Of a DNA stretch of 64,000 nt, positions 47,025 to 57,832 are shown in pieces; the stretch's first letter is position 1, and every line of letters begins with the position of its first letter. The notes beneath the pieces were generated by a model. It had not been told where the DNA came from and made no database searches. It worked only from the letters and a program-made list of their open reading frames with translations. Location of the stretch: the NCBI RefSeq assembly GCF_003112675.1, contig NZ_BFAY01000011.1:930001-994000 (forward strand), written 5' to 3'. This stretch comes from Leptospira johnsonii. GTDB lineage: Bacteria > Spirochaetota > Leptospiria > Leptospirales > Leptospiraceae. The position numbers and the translations under genes are program-made.

Positions 47025-48902
47025 ATGACAAATAAACAGAAATTTACCGAAGGATTTAAATTCGGGAAAACACAAGCGACGTATTCTAACTCAAAATTGG
47101 CCGGACCTAAGGTTCCACAAGGAAGCCAAGCGGCTAGAGGTTCTTATTCTTCCTCTTTAGGGCCAACTTTTGCAGGAAACGAACCTTCTTCCGAATCTCC
47201 TTTGCTAGTTCTTCTAGGTTTAGGCAGATATTTTAAGAATTATAAAGTACGACTTGGGATCGTTTTAGGCCTTCTTTTTACCGAAATCATCGTTTATTCT
47301 GCGATTCCTTTCTCTTTTAAGTTTTTGATCGATGAAGCTTTGATCGGGAAGAATGAAACAGTCCTCTATATCACAGGCGCTCTGTTGATCGGTGGCACGA
47401 TCTTGATCACTGCTGCAGGGACAGTCAGAGACTATCTATACAACTGGGTCTCCGCTCGAGCCATAAGAGATATGAGAGAGGAGTTATTCATTCATTTACA
47501 GAGAGTGAATCTGGACTTCTACGCAAATACTCGTTTGGGTGATGTGCTCTCAAGATTCTCCACGGACCTGACTGCATTAGAAAACGCAGTACTTGCGCTT
47601 ATCCCTTGGGGAATTTCTCCATTGCTCGAAGCAATCTTTGGAACTGCGTTATTATTCGCTTTGGATTGGAAGTTAGGCGCAATTGCCACCTTGATCTGGC
47701 CTATTACTTTTTTAGGACCTGTATTCTTCTCCACTAGATCTACCGCGGCAAGTTACGAAAGAAAGATAGAAGAAGCCAAAGTCCTAACCGCTGTCGAAGA
47801 ATCTATCTCCGCTCAAAACCTGATCCGAGTATACGATCTGGACGGATCGTTTTGGGAAAAATTCAAAGGGAACTGTGAGAAACTATTTCATGTTTCCTTA
47901 AGATTAGGACTGACTAATTCTTATTTGGAACGTTCCGCATCGGGTGGAATCCTTCTCTTACAAGCTGTACTTTTGATCTCAGGTGCTTGGTTTGCATTCC
48001 ACGGAATGGTGAGTGTGGGAGCTTTGGCAGCTTTTCTTCCTCCATTCTTGAACTTATCTTATTCTCTACTATATGTATCACAGTATTTCCCTACGATGAA
48101 CCAAGCGAGTGGTTCTGCCAGAAGGATACTAGAGATCTTAAGAACTCCTACCTTCGAATCCGAAGGAGGAGAACGTCCATTTGCACCTTCTGAATTGCAA
48201 AATTCTATCAAACTAGAAGATTTACATTTCCGTTATAAAGGTAGAACTAAGAACCTAAACGGGGTCAATCTGGAGATCAAAAAAGGAACTTATACTGTTA
48301 TCCTTGGACAAAGTGGTTCTGGAAAAAGTACGATACTCAAATTTATCCTAGGAATGATGGAGCCAAGCCAAGGGAAAGTTACCTTGGATGGTATTGCAAT
48401 GGAGAAGATCCGTTTGGATGCGCTTCATTCCATGATCGGTATCGTATTCCAAGATACTTTCTTATTCCATACTAGCATTCTGGAAAATATTCGTATGGGA
48501 CGCCCGGACGCAACTCCGGAAGAAGCAATCGAAGCGGCAAAACTCGCCGAGATACACGAATTCATTTCTGCTCTTCCTGACGGATACGAAACGATAGCAG
48601 GAGACAAGGGTTCAAAACTTTCAGGTGGAGAAAAACAAAGGATCGCATTGGCAAGAGCCTTAGTGAGAAATCCTCAAATTCTTCTGCTGGATGAAGCGAC
48701 CTCCGCATTGGACCCGATCACAGAAGCAAGGATCTTAAAAACTCTCCAAAAATTGAGAGAGGGAAGAACAATCGTTTCTGTGACTCATAGATTGACAGGT
48801 TTACATGCTGCTGACCAAGTAGTGGTGCTAAAAAACGGAACTTTGGAACCGTATCCTTCTCCGGAAAATGATTCACTTTCCGCGGCGGCAATCGGATTGT
48901 AG
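47025..48902 (+). CDS. ABC exporter half-transporter (MsbA-like, TM-NBD)
   Basis: A polar N-terminal tail of about 65 residues precedes six TM helices (about 75-345) and a nucleotide-binding domain. Walker A is GQSGSGKST near 420, the Q-loop lies in [15 protein letters not shown], the signature is [15 protein letters not shown] near 524, Walker B is ILLLDEAT, and the switch His is in VSVTHRLTG. The domain order and coupling-helix features fit homodimeric type IV exporters of lipids, peptides or drugs. The NBD seems fully active. A SET-domain gene follows within a few bases. The substrate cannot be inferred. Confidence 0.92.
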   Translation: MTNKQKFTEGFKFGKTQATYSNSKLAGPKVPQGSQAARGSYSSSLGPTFAGNEPSSESPLLVLLGLGRYFKNYKVRLGIVLGLLFTEIIVYSAIPFSFKFLIDEALIGKNETVLYITGALLIGGTILITAAGTVRDYLYNWVSARAIRDMREELFIHLQRVNLDFYANTRLGDVLSRFSTDLTALENAVLALIPWGISPLLEAIFGTALLFALDWKLGAIATLIWPITFLGPVFFSTRSTAASYERKIEEAKVLTAVEESISAQNLIRVYDLDGSFWEKFKGNCEKLFHVSLRLGLTNSYLERSASGGILLLQAVLLISGAWFAFHGMVSVGALAAFLPPFLNLSYSLLYVSQYFPTMNQASGSARRILEILRTPTFESEGGERPFAPSELQNSIKLEDLHFRYKGRTKNLNGVNLEIKKGTYTVILGQSGSGKSTILKFILGMMEPSQGKVTLDGIAMEKIRLDALHSMIGIVFQDTFLFHTSILENIRMGRPDATPEEAIEAAKLAEIHEFISALPDGYETIAGDKGSKLSGGEKQRIALARALVRNPQILLLDEATSALDPITEARILKTLQKLREGRTIVSVTHRLTGLHAADQVVVLKNGTLEPYPSPENDSLSAAAIGL

Positions 48903-48906
48903 AAAA

Positions 48907-49305
48907 ATGCTGAAAGTACCGACTTACGTTTCTGAGTCTCCAATAGGGGGCCTCGGGGTTTTTGCAGGTAGAGATATAGAAGAAGGTGAACTCGTATGGG
49001 AGTTCCATCCTAAAACCGTTTGGACCCTAACACAGGAAGAAGTACAAGCTCTTCCGGAAAGACTCCAAAATCTGATCTATACGTATTCTTATTTGTTCGA
49101 AGGGCAATGGTACTTTTGCGTGGATAATTCCCGCTTCATGAATCATAGCGACCAAGCAAACACTTTAGAAGATAAAAGTGGAGTCCAAGGGGCAAGTAAT
49201 CCTTTAGGAAGGGACAGAGCTGTCCGCAAGATCCTAAAGGATGAAGAATTGACCTGCAACTATAAGGAATTCGATCAGAACTGGAAGGATAAACTTCCTT
49301 CTTAA
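48907..49305 (+). CDS. Small SET-domain protein (putative protein-lysine methyltransferase)
   Basis: The product is about 132 residues and is almost only the SET fold: [20 protein letters not shown] at the start, [12 protein letters not shown] (the NHS knot motif) in the middle and [12 protein letters not shown] (the ELxxxY motif) near the end. It would transfer a methyl group from S-adenosylmethionine to a lysine. There is no pre- or post-SET cysteine cluster. The ATG at 48907 is four bases past the ABC gene stop; the frame also opens 13 codons earlier inside the ABC gene. Its target is unknown. It converges on the sigma54 activator gene, overlapping by four bases. Confidence 0.8.
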   Translation: MLKVPTYVSESPIGGLGVFAGRDIEEGELVWEFHPKTVWTLTQEEVQALPERLQNLIYTYSYLFEGQWYFCVDNSRFMNHSDQANTLEDKSGVQGASNPLGRDRAVRKILKDEELTCNYKEFDQNWKDKLPS

Positions 49306-51404
49306 TAATCTATCTTAAGATCCTTGATCTTCTTATCCAAGGTGTTTCTGTTGATACCCAAGAACTTGGCGACTCTAGTCTTGGTGTATTTGAACTTCTT
49401 CATTGCATACTTGATCAGTCTAGCTTCCACTTCACCCACAACGACTTCCATCGCTCTTCCGTCTAGTGCATCCAAATGAGCAGGGGAGAACTTGGAACTT
49501 GCCACTTCTGAAGAAGCTTCCGGATCCATGCCAACTTCTACTTCTTCTCCTTCGTCACCGTAAAGGATGCGACCACTGATTTCCGAGAAGTCTTGGATAT
49601 CCAACATTTCGGATTGGGAAAGTACAACAGCTCTTTCAATCACGTTCTCTAATTCCCGCACGTTTCCAGGCCAAGCATAACTCATCAGAAGTTTATGAGC
49701 TTCTCTAGTGATCCCTTTGATCTTCTTAATATTCTCAGAAGTATACTTTGTGATGAAATGATTGATCAGAAGAGGAATATCTTCCGGCCTTTCACGAAGA
49801 GGAGGGGTCACCATATTGACTACGTTCAAACGATAATATAGATCTGCTCTGAATAGTTTTTGAGAGATCAGATCTTCCAGATCTGCGTTAGTCGCAGCTA
49901 TGATCCTTACGTCGATCTTCTTAGGTTTAACGGAACCAACAGCTTCGATCTCTTTTTCCTGAAGAACTCTCAGAAGTTTGGATTGAAGGTTGAGATCCAT
50001 TTCTCCGATCTCATCCAAAAAGATGGTGCCAGTATCGGCCATCTCAAACTTTCCTTTTTTGTCGGCTACTGCACCTGTAAAAGATCCTTTTTTATGACCG
50101 AATAATTCGGACTCTAAAAGATTTTCAGGAATAGCAGCACAGTTGATCTTGATAAAAGGTTTATCGCCCCTGGCTGAGTTGTAATGGATCGCAGATGCGA
50201 TCATCTCTTTTCCTGTTCCGGATTCTCCAGTGATCAATACGGAAGCGCGAGAGTCCGAGACAAGTTGGATCATCTCGAAAAGTTTTTCCATCGACTTGGA
50301 TTTTCCGATCAATGAACCGAACTTGTATTTATTTTTAAGTTCTCGTTTTAATAGAATGTTCTCTCTGGAGATCTCACGTTTTTCTTCATCGATCAGTTTT
50401 TGGATGCGGATCGCTTGGTAAATTACGGAGGCGACTACCTGAAGGAAGTCCAAATACGTTTTAAGATCTACGTATTTTTTATGAACGAAGAATACGCTGA
50501 CTACTCCCAATACGTCCGTATCCGATTTGATAGGAGCTGCAAGAAAACTAACGTTCTCAGGATTGTTCTTAAAATGGCTGGCATTCCCTAATCTATTCAG
50601 GAAATTTTCGTCGCTGACGATGGATTCTACGATGACTGCTTCACCGGATTCGTAAACTTTTCCGGTGACTCCTTCTCCAGGAAGATATACTCCCTTCTCC
50701 ATTTCCTCAGCGGTAAGTCCGGAGGCTGCGCTAAGTTTCAGGATATTCTTATCGGATTCGAATAGTACGATGGACCCTCTTTCCAAGTTCAGAGATTTAT
50801 CCAATCTATCCATCACATCGTCAAAAATTTCCTGAAGAACTAAGGTAGAAGTTACCGTTCTAGAAATATCTATGAGTACTTGTTGGATCTTATTCTTTTG
50901 CTCCAACTGTCTGAAAGTCTGAAGGTTCTTAAAGATCTGAGCCGCCATATTGGCCAGAGTGGAAACAAGTTCCAAATGCTCTTCGCTGAATGCCTGCTTT
51001 CTGCTAGAGTCGAGAGAGATAACACCGATGACCTCGTCTTCTACGATCATCGGAACGGCAAGCTCGGAAAGAATATCGTCCTTAATGGAAATGTAATGCG
51101 GATTTTGGGTAACGTCGTTAACGATCATTCCTTCGCCGGAAGCTGCAACGATACCTGTGATCCCTTCGCCCACTCGAAGCTTCACTTTTGTCCGAACAGA
51201 AGGGTTCATCCCTCGGAAAGTTACGATGTCCAAGACCTCATCCGATCTGCTGATCAACATGAGGGAACCTGAACCGACCTCACAAATTTGGATACATCTC
51301 TCCAAAATCAGATCCAGAAGGCGATCTGGATCCAAAGTCGAATTCATAGCGGTTGCCACTTCTTGTATATGGCGGAGTGGGCTGGGTTTTACGTAACCGG
51401 ACAT
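49302..51404 (-). CDS. Sigma-54-dependent activator with two GAF domains (NtrC/NorR-like)
   Basis: Two GAF domains (about 15-175 and 180-340) precede the AAA+ domain. That domain has Walker A GESGTGKE, the sigma54-contact loop GSFTGA in [13 protein letters not shown], Walker [13 protein letters not shown] and the arginine-finger region [11 protein letters not shown] Fis-type HTH ends the protein ([20 protein letters not shown]). The activator would answer a small-molecule or redox signal sensed by the GAF domains and open sigma54 promoters. I prefer the ATG at 51404; the frame also begins at a TTG 13 codons earlier with no clear ribosome site. A phosphatase gene lies divergently, 285 bases away. 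Confidence 0.9.
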   Translation of the reverse strand: MSGYVKPSPLRHIQEVATAMNSTLDPDRLLDLILERCIQICEVGSGSLMLISRSDEVLDIVTFRGMNPSVRTKVKLRVGEGITGIVAASGEGMIVNDVTQNPHYISIKDDILSELAVPMIVEDEVIGVISLDSSRKQAFSEEHLELVSTLANMAAQIFKNLQTFRQLEQKNKIQQVLIDISRTVTSTLVLQEIFDDVMDRLDKSLNLERGSIVLFESDKNILKLSAASGLTAEEMEKGVYLPGEGVTGKVYESGEAVIVESIVSDENFLNRLGNASHFKNNPENVSFLAAPIKSDTDVLGVVSVFFVHKKYVDLKTYLDFLQVVASVIYQAIRIQKLIDEEKREISRENILLKRELKNKYKFGSLIGKSKSMEKLFEMIQLVSDSRASVLITGESGTGKEMIASAIHYNSARGDKPFIKINCAAIPENLLESELFGHKKGSFTGAVADKKGKFEMADTGTIFLDEIGEMDLNLQSKLLRVLQEKEIEAVGSVKPKKIDVRIIAATNADLEDLISQKLFRADLYYRLNVVNMVTPPLRERPEDIPLLINHFITKYTSENIKKIKGITREAHKLLMSYAWPGNVRELENVIERAVVLSQSEMLDIQDFSEISGRILYGDEGEEVEVGMDPEASSEVASSKFSPAHLDALDGRAMEVVVGEVEARLIKYAMKKFKYTKTRVAKFLGINRNTLDKKIKDLKIDY

Positions 51405-51689
51405 CTGCTCAAAAAAGGTGCTGATTGATGATTTTGCGGTCAAGGAAAAAACTTAAAATCCAAGCAACTCGCTTCGTTTCCAGGAAAGAATACATTATTT
51501 GCATCAGAAGCAGTTTTGATTTGGTGATTCAGATGACATAATATCATGACTGATCGAAATACTTTAGAATTTCAGAAGAAGATACTCTTACAAATTTAGA
51601 ACAACTTCTCATTATTCTAAGATTTTCTAAAGAAGAAGAATAAAAACATCTTTCCACCCCTCCAACCTTCTCGTATCATTTTTCTCCGG

Positions 51690-53618
51690 ATGTCCTGCGT
51701 ATTTTGCGGAGAATTTTATCTTCCAGAAGGAAAACTCAAAGATGGAAAATTTCTTTGTAATTCCTGTGGAAGAGAATGGATCTTAGAAAAAAGAAAACGA
51801 AACAGGATCAAACCTCCCGAAGTACATGCGTTATCTAACGAGATCTTATTAGAGTTCCTTTCTCTTTTTAATACTAGTCCGAATCTGGACGATCTTCTCG
51901 AAAATTTTACCAATCTAGCATTCAGAAAATTGAATCTTCCAGGGATCTCAGTCATGGTGTATGAGCCTAGGTTGGATCGAATCTTAGTAAAATCCTGCAA
52001 AAACAAAAAAGGTCCTGCTTTAGAAAAACTCGCCTTCAGAATGGAGATCAAAAAAGGAGAGCAAAACGGCCCTTTAGGACAAGCAATCGAGACCTGCAAA
52101 TCCGTTTATTATAGATTCGATGAGCAACCTCATAAACAGATCAGACAATATGGAAGGGTGAATAAGGTAGAATCAGAACTTTCGGTGCCTATTCATCTGA
52201 AAAAAGAAGTATTAGGGTTAATTAATGTAGATTACGAAAAAGATGATCCTATACAAGCGGAGAAGGACCGCTATTTTCTGGAATTGATCGCAAGTCAATT
52301 CGCCACTACATTAAAGAACAGAATTCTTTTCGAAGTTTCCCAAACCCAATCCAGGAATTTTAGAAATCTTCACTCTGCTGCTTTAAAACTCAGCAGCTTA
52401 GGATTCAAATATAGAACTGAAATTTTCCGGGTCATTCTCCTTTCCTTAACCGAATTTTCGGAAAGTGATCTTTTCGTTTTGTTAGAAAGAAAAATAGATT
52501 CGGAAGGAAAAACAATCTCTACCGAAGGACATATACTTACTGGCAGCCCAAGAGCGCCAGAAATCAAACTGAATATCCAATTAAAAGGAGAATGGAACGT
52601 ATTGAAAAAATCTAGCGAATCCGCCATCTTATTGGATTCGATAGATCTGAAAGAATGGAAAACCTTAGGAAGCAACGGAAAGAAAAAACATCTAGCGATC
52701 TTACCGGTATTACGTTCCGATAATTCTGAAATTTGGATACTTCTCGCTAAGGAAGAAGAACTTCACTGGAGTCCGGAAGAAATAGATGTATTAAACGCAT
52801 TCGCAGTCCAAGCAGGGATATCCGTTCAAAACTTTCACTTATTCCACCAAAGAGCCGAGAAAGAACGATTAGATAAAGAAATAGAGATCGCAAGAGATTT
52901 ACAAAGATCCCTGCTTCCCAGAAAAATGCCGGAGCATCCAAACTACGAATTCGCCGGGTTAATGGTGCCAGCAATCGGAGTAGGAGGTGATTATTATGAT
53001 TTCATAATACATCCATCTAATAAAGAAACTTATATTTGTATAGGTGACGTGAGTGGCAAAGGCGTTCCTGCAGGGATCGTAATGGCAACCGTCAGGACAG
53101 TGATACATTCATTGGTACGAAAAAATCCTACTCCTTGGGAAATTTTAGTAACGGTAAACACCTATCTATATCAAAATTATTTTAAAGATATTGTTTCTCC
53201 TCGTTTCATGTCCTTGACCATCATTCATTGGGACCAAAACGAAAACCGTTTTGCTTTCAGCGGTGGGGGCCAGGGAAATATCCTAGTGTATCGTAAAAAA
53301 GAAAATCGTTTGGAGGAAATTCCTACAGGAGGTGTGGTTTTAGGAATAGATCCTGACATAGACCGCTTCGAGAACAGCGCGGAATTTTACTTAGAGCCGG
53401 GAGATTTTTTCCTAATGCTAACAGACGGTGTATGGGAGGCAATGAACCCTTCTGAAGACTTTTTCGAAATGGATCGCCTGCACAATTGTGTTTTCGAGGC
53501 TCGAAAGGAAAGCCTACCTAAACTACTGGAAACAGTTTTAAAAAAGATAAAAAACTTTACCGGGGAAAGGGAACAGACGGATGATATCACTCTAATAGGA
53601 ATAAAGCGCTTAAAATAA
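51690..53618 (+). CDS. Zinc-ribbon/GAF/SpoIIE (PP2C) phosphatase, RsbU-like
   Basis: The protein begins with a zinc ribbon (Cys3, Cys6, Cys23, Cys26). A GAF domain follows (about 50-205), then a second, less typical GAF-like region (about 220-395) and a short coiled coil. The PP2C SpoIIE domain (about 415-640) retains VGGDYYDF, GDVSGKGVPAG, LTDGVWEAMN and QTDDITLI, so it should be active on a phosphorylated anti-anti-sigma protein. Unlike the two membrane phosphatases at 1.4-10.9 kb it has no TM helix and no TPR. tilS starts two bases after its stop, so it leads an operon with tilS and engB. Confidence 0.87.
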   Translation: MSCVFCGEFYLPEGKLKDGKFLCNSCGREWILEKRKRNRIKPPEVHALSNEILLEFLSLFNTSPNLDDLLENFTNLAFRKLNLPGISVMVYEPRLDRILVKSCKNKKGPALEKLAFRMEIKKGEQNGPLGQAIETCKSVYYRFDEQPHKQIRQYGRVNKVESELSVPIHLKKEVLGLINVDYEKDDPIQAEKDRYFLELIASQFATTLKNRILFEVSQTQSRNFRNLHSAALKLSSLGFKYRTEIFRVILLSLTEFSESDLFVLLERKIDSEGKTISTEGHILTGSPRAPEIKLNIQLKGEWNVLKKSSESAILLDSIDLKEWKTLGSNGKKKHLAILPVLRSDNSEIWILLAKEEELHWSPEEIDVLNAFAVQAGISVQNFHLFHQRAEKERLDKEIEIARDLQRSLLPRKMPEHPNYEFAGLMVPAIGVGGDYYDFIIHPSNKETYICIGDVSGKGVPAGIVMATVRTVIHSLVRKNPTPWEILVTVNTYLYQNYFKDIVSPRFMSLTIIHWDQNENRFAFSGGGQGNILVYRKKENRLEEIPTGGVVLGIDPDIDRFENSAEFYLEPGDFFLMLTDGVWEAMNPSEDFFEMDRLHNCVFEARKESLPKLLETVLKKIKNFTGEREQTDDITLIGIKRLK

Positions 53619-53620
53619 GA

Positions 53621-54873
53621 ATGAACGAAACCTTAGAACCTATTTTTCAATCCGCTTGGTCCCGATTAAAAAATTACCAGGACTTTATGAAAACTAAACC
53701 TGTGGTAATCGCTTTTTCCGGTGGAAAAGATTCCTCCTTACTTCTTCAATTCTATCTTTGGCTTCATAATAAAAACTTAATCTCTCATTTTCCTGTTATT
53801 TATCATTTGGATCATTCTATCCGGGATAATACGGAACAGGAATCCGAAATCTTAAAGTTTATCCGCTCATTAGGTCCAAACTCAATCTTTAAAAAAAAAA
53901 CGTGCCGAAGTTTGCCAGTAAGACCAAACTAAGTTTAGAAGAAGCCGGAAGAGTTCTCCGATTTAGAGACCTAGAAAAAATTTCAGAAAAGATAGGCGGT
54001 TACATTGCAACCGGGCATCATGCAGAAGATTATCTAGAGACTGTACTTCTGCAGCTTATCAGAGGCGGCGGTTGGAATTCCCTACGTACCTTGGGAGTTT
54101 TAGAGAACAATAGATTCAGACCATTATTATTATTCGGTGAAAAGGATCGTAAAACCGCATTGGCGGAAGCTGACTGGCCGGTATTCGAAGACGAATCCAA
54201 TCATTCTTCCCGTTATCTTAGGAATCGGATCCGATCCGAATTACTTCCGGTGCTTTTAAAAGAAGGCGCAGATCCTGATAAAATTTTTCATAATTTCCAC
54301 GATTCTGATACACCGAGGAGCGGAACTGCAAACCGCAAAGTAAACGAAGACGAGATCAGAACGGTATCCAGACGAATTTTAGAAGAAGAGCCGGCGTCTA
54401 TTTGTAAGCAAGTTCTGGACTTACATTTGAAAAGTTTAGGCCTTCATCCTGTGAATTCTCAGTTCCTTACGGACCTTCTGCATAACCTGGACAGAAAAGT
54501 TTCTTTTTCTCTCGAAAACAAAGAAGTTTGGTTTTGGAAAAGTGTTTCGTCAGATCTGTACATCTTACCCAAAAAAGCTTCTTATTTGAAACCGTTCAGT
54601 TATGACTCTGACTCTTTCTTTTTGAAATGGAATGGTAAGACAAAAAAGATACCGAAAAATTGCGAACCGTCTAACGACGGAGAAGGAGAAAAAATCCTGC
54701 TTGGAGGAATCCATCGAGACGTTTCCGAAATCCTTCGAGAGAAAGAGATTCCGGTTCCGGTCAGAAAAATGCTACCCATTCTAAAACGGGAAGGGAAAAC
54801 TGTATTGGTTTGCCTTCGAATGTGGGATGCCCGTTTGGATGATATTCGATCGGATGATTTCCCGCAAGATTAG
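53621..54873 (+). CDS. tilS: tRNA(Ile)-lysidine synthase, interrupted by a -1 frameshift at an A10 tract
   Basis: TilS modifies the CAU anticodon of one tRNA(Ile) so that it reads AUA, and is normally essential. The first frame (53621-53932) has the P-loop AFSGGKDSSLLL. The second frame (up to 54873) carries EEAGRVLRFRDLEKI, ATGHHAEDYLETVLLQ and RYLRNRIRSELLPVL, the standard N-type ATPase and tRNA-binding sections. They join at ten A (53891-53900). The zero frame reads FKKKTCRSLPV and then stops. Reading with one extra A gives FKKKNVPKFASKTKLSLEEA, a seamless TilS. The C-terminal domain is present. Whether this is slippage-rescued, phase-variable or an assembly error cannot be settled here. 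Confidence 0.85.
53891..53900 (+). repeat. A10 homopolymer at the tilS frame junction
   Basis: Ten consecutive A preceded by TTT and followed by CGTGCC lie exactly where the two tilS frames meet. Homopolymers this long are slippery for RNA polymerase and ribosomes and also error-prone in sequencing. Confidence 0.9.
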
Positions 54874-54888
54874 AGAGTCCAGAGGTTT

Positions 54889-55563
54889 ATGGAAGAACTC
54901 CAAGAATTAAAGCCGGACCCATTCTTTAGAGAAGTTAGATTCTTATCTTCTTATGCGGATGCTTCTAAAGTTCCTTCCAAAGGTATTCCTCATATCGCAT
55001 TCGCGGGTCGTTCTAACTCCGGAAAGTCCAGATTATTAAACGCAATCGTAGAAAGAAAATCCTTAGCAAAGGTTTCTGCAACTCCTGGTAAAACTAAGTT
55101 ACTGAATTTTTTCTTAGTTTCTAAATCTTTATTCTTAGTGGACACCCCTGGTTTCGGTTATTCCGCGAATTCCCATAAAGATCACGAACAGATGATGGAT
55201 CTTTTGATGAATTATCTGAACTCGGCTAAAGATCTAAAATGTCTTTTCTTATTATCAGATGCACAAAGAGAATTACCTGACGAAGAATTAGAATTGATCG
55301 GTACCTGTTTCGAAAAAGGAACCAAACCGGTTTTAATTCGTACTAAAATAGATAAACTCAATCAGTCGGAACTTTCCAAACTTAGAAAAAAAATGAAAAA
55401 TATCCAAGGATTGTATCCTATGTTAGAAATCGTTTTTGTTTCTCCTAAATACGGAAAGGGCCTGCCAGAACTCAGAAAGATCATAGAGAATATGATGAAA
55501 TCTTTGATCATTCCTCCAATGGAAGAAGATGCGATCCCGCAAGAGATCAACGAACAAGGTTAA
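54889..55563 (+). CDS. engB: Ribosome-biogenesis GTPase YsxC/EngB
   Basis: This is a small GTPase needed for large-subunit assembly. G1 is [15 protein letters not shown] near residue 42, the switch is [14 protein letters not shown]3 is [11 protein letters not shown] near 83, G4 is RTKIDKLN near 150, and the G5 position is [10 protein letters not shown]. At 224 residues the length is normal. The ATG has AGAGG three bases upstream and follows tilS by 15 bases. The C-terminus is acidic. It ends two bases before the stop of the opposing HELGH gene. Confidence 0.94.
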   Translation: MEELQELKPDPFFREVRFLSSYADASKVPSKGIPHIAFAGRSNSGKSRLLNAIVERKSLAKVSATPGKTKLLNFFLVSKSLFLVDTPGFGYSANSHKDHEQMMDLLMNYLNSAKDLKCLFLLSDAQRELPDEELELIGTCFEKGTKPVLIRTKIDKLNQSELSKLRKKMKNIQGLYPMLEIVFVSPKYGKGLPELRKIIENMMKSLIIPPMEEDAIPQEINEQG

Positions 55564-55565
55564 TA

Positions 55566-56267
55566 TTAAGCGTGAGTTTCTAAAAGATTGCCGGCGGAGT
55601 TAATTGCATCTCCGTAATATACTTTTCCGGCAAATTGAATCTGTTTCTGATTTAGTTCTTGGATTGTTTTTAAGGTCTCTTCCAAAAGAGCTTTCAGTTT
55701 TTCCTGGCTTAATGCCATTTCCAACTTACGTTTTCTTTCGATCAGTTCCATGTGACGACGAGCTTCGTCTTCAGACTTTCTTTCAGGATCTTCATGAGAC
55801 GAAACCTGATTCTTATCCAACCGGTTCAATTCCAGGTCTATATCGCGCAATTCGGACATAAGTTCCCATTCTTTATCTGAGATCAGTTGCGAATGGGAAG
55901 TTGCTTCTTTCTTCTTTGTAGGATCGGCCGATTTGTTGGAATTCCCATCTCCTTCATTCAAAGTTGAAAGATCTGGTTTTTCCTTATCGGCCTTTTTAAC
56001 AGTAGTAGCCTTTGTTTCTCCAGCTACAGCGACTAATTTCCCATCTCTAAGTTCGTATTCAATGGATACGTCTATGGTTCGGAGCTCAGCATTATCTCTG
56101 ATAGCTTCGTTGCGGAACTCTGCAACATGTCCTAGTTCATGAGATATTACGTGGAGTACAGAACTAGCCTGAGGCGCACTTTCCAGTTGCCCGTGGCCAA
56201 TGTACTTAACCGAAGTGTCTTTCGGTCTTTCCATCATGGAAGAAGATTGTATAACTCCCAGGTTCAT
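55566..56267 (-). CDS. Putative zinc metalloprotease with HELGH motif and coiled-coil tail
   Basis: Residues 36-50 read SSVLHVISHELGHVAEF in part: ISHELGHV contains a clean HExxH zinc motif, followed by a conserved-looking beta region (SIEYELRDGKLVAVAGETKAT). This resembles the SprA-related putative metalloproteases I recall, whose motif is followed by a GG-rich beta region. The middle is low-complexity (Lys/Asp/Ser). The last 110 residues are a long Glu/Lys coiled coil ending in KVYYGDAINSAGNLLETHA. There is no signal peptide. The catalytic third ligand cannot be fixed by eye. It converges on engB with a two-base gap. Confidence 0.6.
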   Translation of the reverse strand: MNLGVIQSSSMMERPKDTSVKYIGHGQLESAPQASSVLHVISHELGHVAEFRNEAIRDNAELRTIDVSIEYELRDGKLVAVAGETKATTVKKADKEKPDLSTLNEGDGNSNKSADPTKKKEATSHSQLISDKEWELMSELRDIDLELNRLDKNQVSSHEDPERKSEDEARRHMELIERKRKLEMALSQEKLKALLEETLKTIQELNQKQIQFAGKVYYGDAINSAGNLLETHA

Positions 56268-56343
56268 CCTATTATAAATGTCGGCCCGGTAAGCCTTGAG
56301 TTTAGAGCTTTGGAAAAAAATTCCAATACTTAACAGAAAAACG

Positions 56344-56703
56344 TTATCTGCAATGTGCTATCTTATTAAGTATCTCAAGTATACTTGAGTCGCAAAGATC
56401 GTGAAATACTATCGCGTATCTTTGCCCCATGTTGCTAACAGTTTTACGAATGACCTCTCCTGGTATCTCGCAGGTAAACATTGGTGACATAATCGTGATT
56501 CTTGTGCCGGGACTCCAACTTTCATTAGAAAGAATGGATGCTCCAATCATCGATATATCTATCAATATACCCTCGCTCCAATTTCCTCCCTCGAAAAGTT
56601 TAATCTGACTGTCTTTACGGAATCTTGTATAAAATCTTTGATCCGCCGGCAAATCAGGTGCTACCTTTTGGGAAGGATCCACCCCGATCTCTAGTCTTTG
56701 CAT
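56344..56703 (-). CDS. PilZ-domain protein (predicted c-di-GMP receptor)
   Basis: The RxxxR-type motif (RFYTRFRK) followed by ILIDISMIGASIL, the D/N-x-S-x-x-G signature, fits a stand-alone PilZ domain of about 115 residues. PilZ proteins bind cyclic di-GMP and alter motility or envelope functions. The frame opens at a TTG 18 codons earlier with a hydrophobic lead, but neither that start nor the ATG at 56703 has a good ribosome site; the ATG is preferred because PilZ proteins are cytoplasmic. Four to five candidate c-di-GMP-linked genes lie in the 43-57 kb stretch. Confidence 0.72.
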   Translation of the reverse strand: MQRLEIGVDPSQKVAPDLPADQRFYTRFRKDSQIKLFEGGNWSEGILIDISMIGASILSNESWSPGTRITIMSPMFTCEIPGEVIRKTVSNMGQRYAIVFHDLCDSSILEILNKIAHCR

Positions 56704-56844
56704 AGCCGGGAGAGCATACAGTACTAAGAAATAATTTAAAAGAAGATTTCTTTTCAATGTAAGATTCTTTTAAAAAAATGAATTTAGAAGTGAAACAATC
56801 GATTAAGAATAGATCTAAACATCTATTCTTATACTAACTTTATG

Positions 56845-57783
56845 CTAGAGTTGAAATATATCCGCTTCTCTTGCTAATACTATCTCAGAAAGAGCAGTAG
56901 ATTGTTTTTCTTGATTGAACATTCGTATGATCTCTTCATCAGGATGATCAGGTTCATGATGAGTTAGAACCAGTTTATTTACACCCAGAACTTCTCCGCA
57001 GCGCACAGCTAATCTTCCGGACGTATGACCCCAACCGATCTTACGTTCAGCTTCTTCAGAACTGTATTGTGCATCAATGATCAACATGTCAGGACTTCCG
57101 ATTTTAGCGCGTAATTGTTCGAATTCGGAAAGATCTTCTTCTCTTACTTCCACATCGGTGCAGAATAGGAAACTCTTTCCGTTCTCTTCTATATGATAGC
57201 CTGTGCAGTTGCCAGGGTGTTTTAAGAGGAAAGGGGTTACTTTAAAATCGCCCATCTGCACTGTCTTTTGTCTTTGGAGAAGAGTGAATGTTTTCTTGGA
57301 CATCATCTCATCCAGTGTGATCGGAAAGTTCTCGGGATTTTGCTGGCGATCGAATCTTTCCTTTAGATTAGAAATAGTAGAATAAAAATCGACTTGAACA
57401 TTTGGAATGTATCCAGGTTTAAAAAAAGGCCAACCTTGAATATGATCCCAGTGAGTATGCGTCACTAAAATTTTGACAGAGCCGCCTTGAGCTATACCTT
57501 CCTTTAAAAGATCATTGCCCAATTCTCTCATTCCGGAACCGCAATCTATAATTAATTTCTGACCGTTTGTTGATTCAACGTACACACAAGTGGTATTTCC
57601 TCCCACGGGGCGTAACAGTTCTGGGCTTAAAGATTGTAAGAATGTAGGAACGGAGAAGGTTCCGTTCTTAAGTTTAAATTCCTTATGAGCGGACTCTAGG
57701 ATCTTTTCTAACTTTTCTCTATATTCCGAACCGGAAAGCGGAGTTGGAAGAGATCCTCTTACTCCGTATAATTTTATTTTCAC
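56845..57783 (-). CDS. MBL-fold metallo-hydrolase
   Basis: The zinc motif [14 protein letters not shown] near residue 107 is the HxHxDH signature. The bridging Asp lies in FCTDVEV, an earlier His in [10 protein letters not shown], and the last in [11 protein letters not shown]. The N-terminus ([10 protein letters not shown] and later [10 protein letters not shown]) matches the phosphodiesterase/RNase-Z-like group active on cyclic phosphates. There is no signal peptide. Chain length (312) fits. It is divergent from trmB with 49 bases between the starts, which must contain both promoters. Confidence 0.85.
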   Translation of the reverse strand: MKIKLYGVRGSLPTPLSGSEYREKLEKILESAHKEFKLKNGTFSVPTFLQSLSPELLRPVGGNTTCVYVESTNGQKLIIDCGSGMRELGNDLLKEGIAQGGSVKILVTHTHWDHIQGWPFFKPGYIPNVQVDFYSTISNLKERFDRQQNPENFPITLDEMMSKKTFTLLQRQKTVQMGDFKVTPFLLKHPGNCTGYHIEENGKSFLFCTDVEVREEDLSEFEQLRAKIGSPDMLIIDAQYSSEEAERKIGWGHTSGRLAVRCGEVLGVNKLVLTHHEPDHPDEEIIRMFNQEKQSTALSEIVLAREADIFQL

Positions 57784-57832
57784 TGTATTAAATTAGACAA
57801 CTAAAAGATTTGGTATTTGCAGGTATTCGGCG

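Noticed and set aside
50041..50100. GSFTGA instead of GAFTGA in the sigma54 activator
   Set aside because: I noted it as a variant, but this substitution is common in active family members and is not worth a finding.
51547..51656. Two short frames that together resemble a frameshifted 30-residue tail before the zinc-ribbon phosphatase gene
   Set aside because: There is no complete start, ribosome site or recognisable motif; too short to call a pseudogene.
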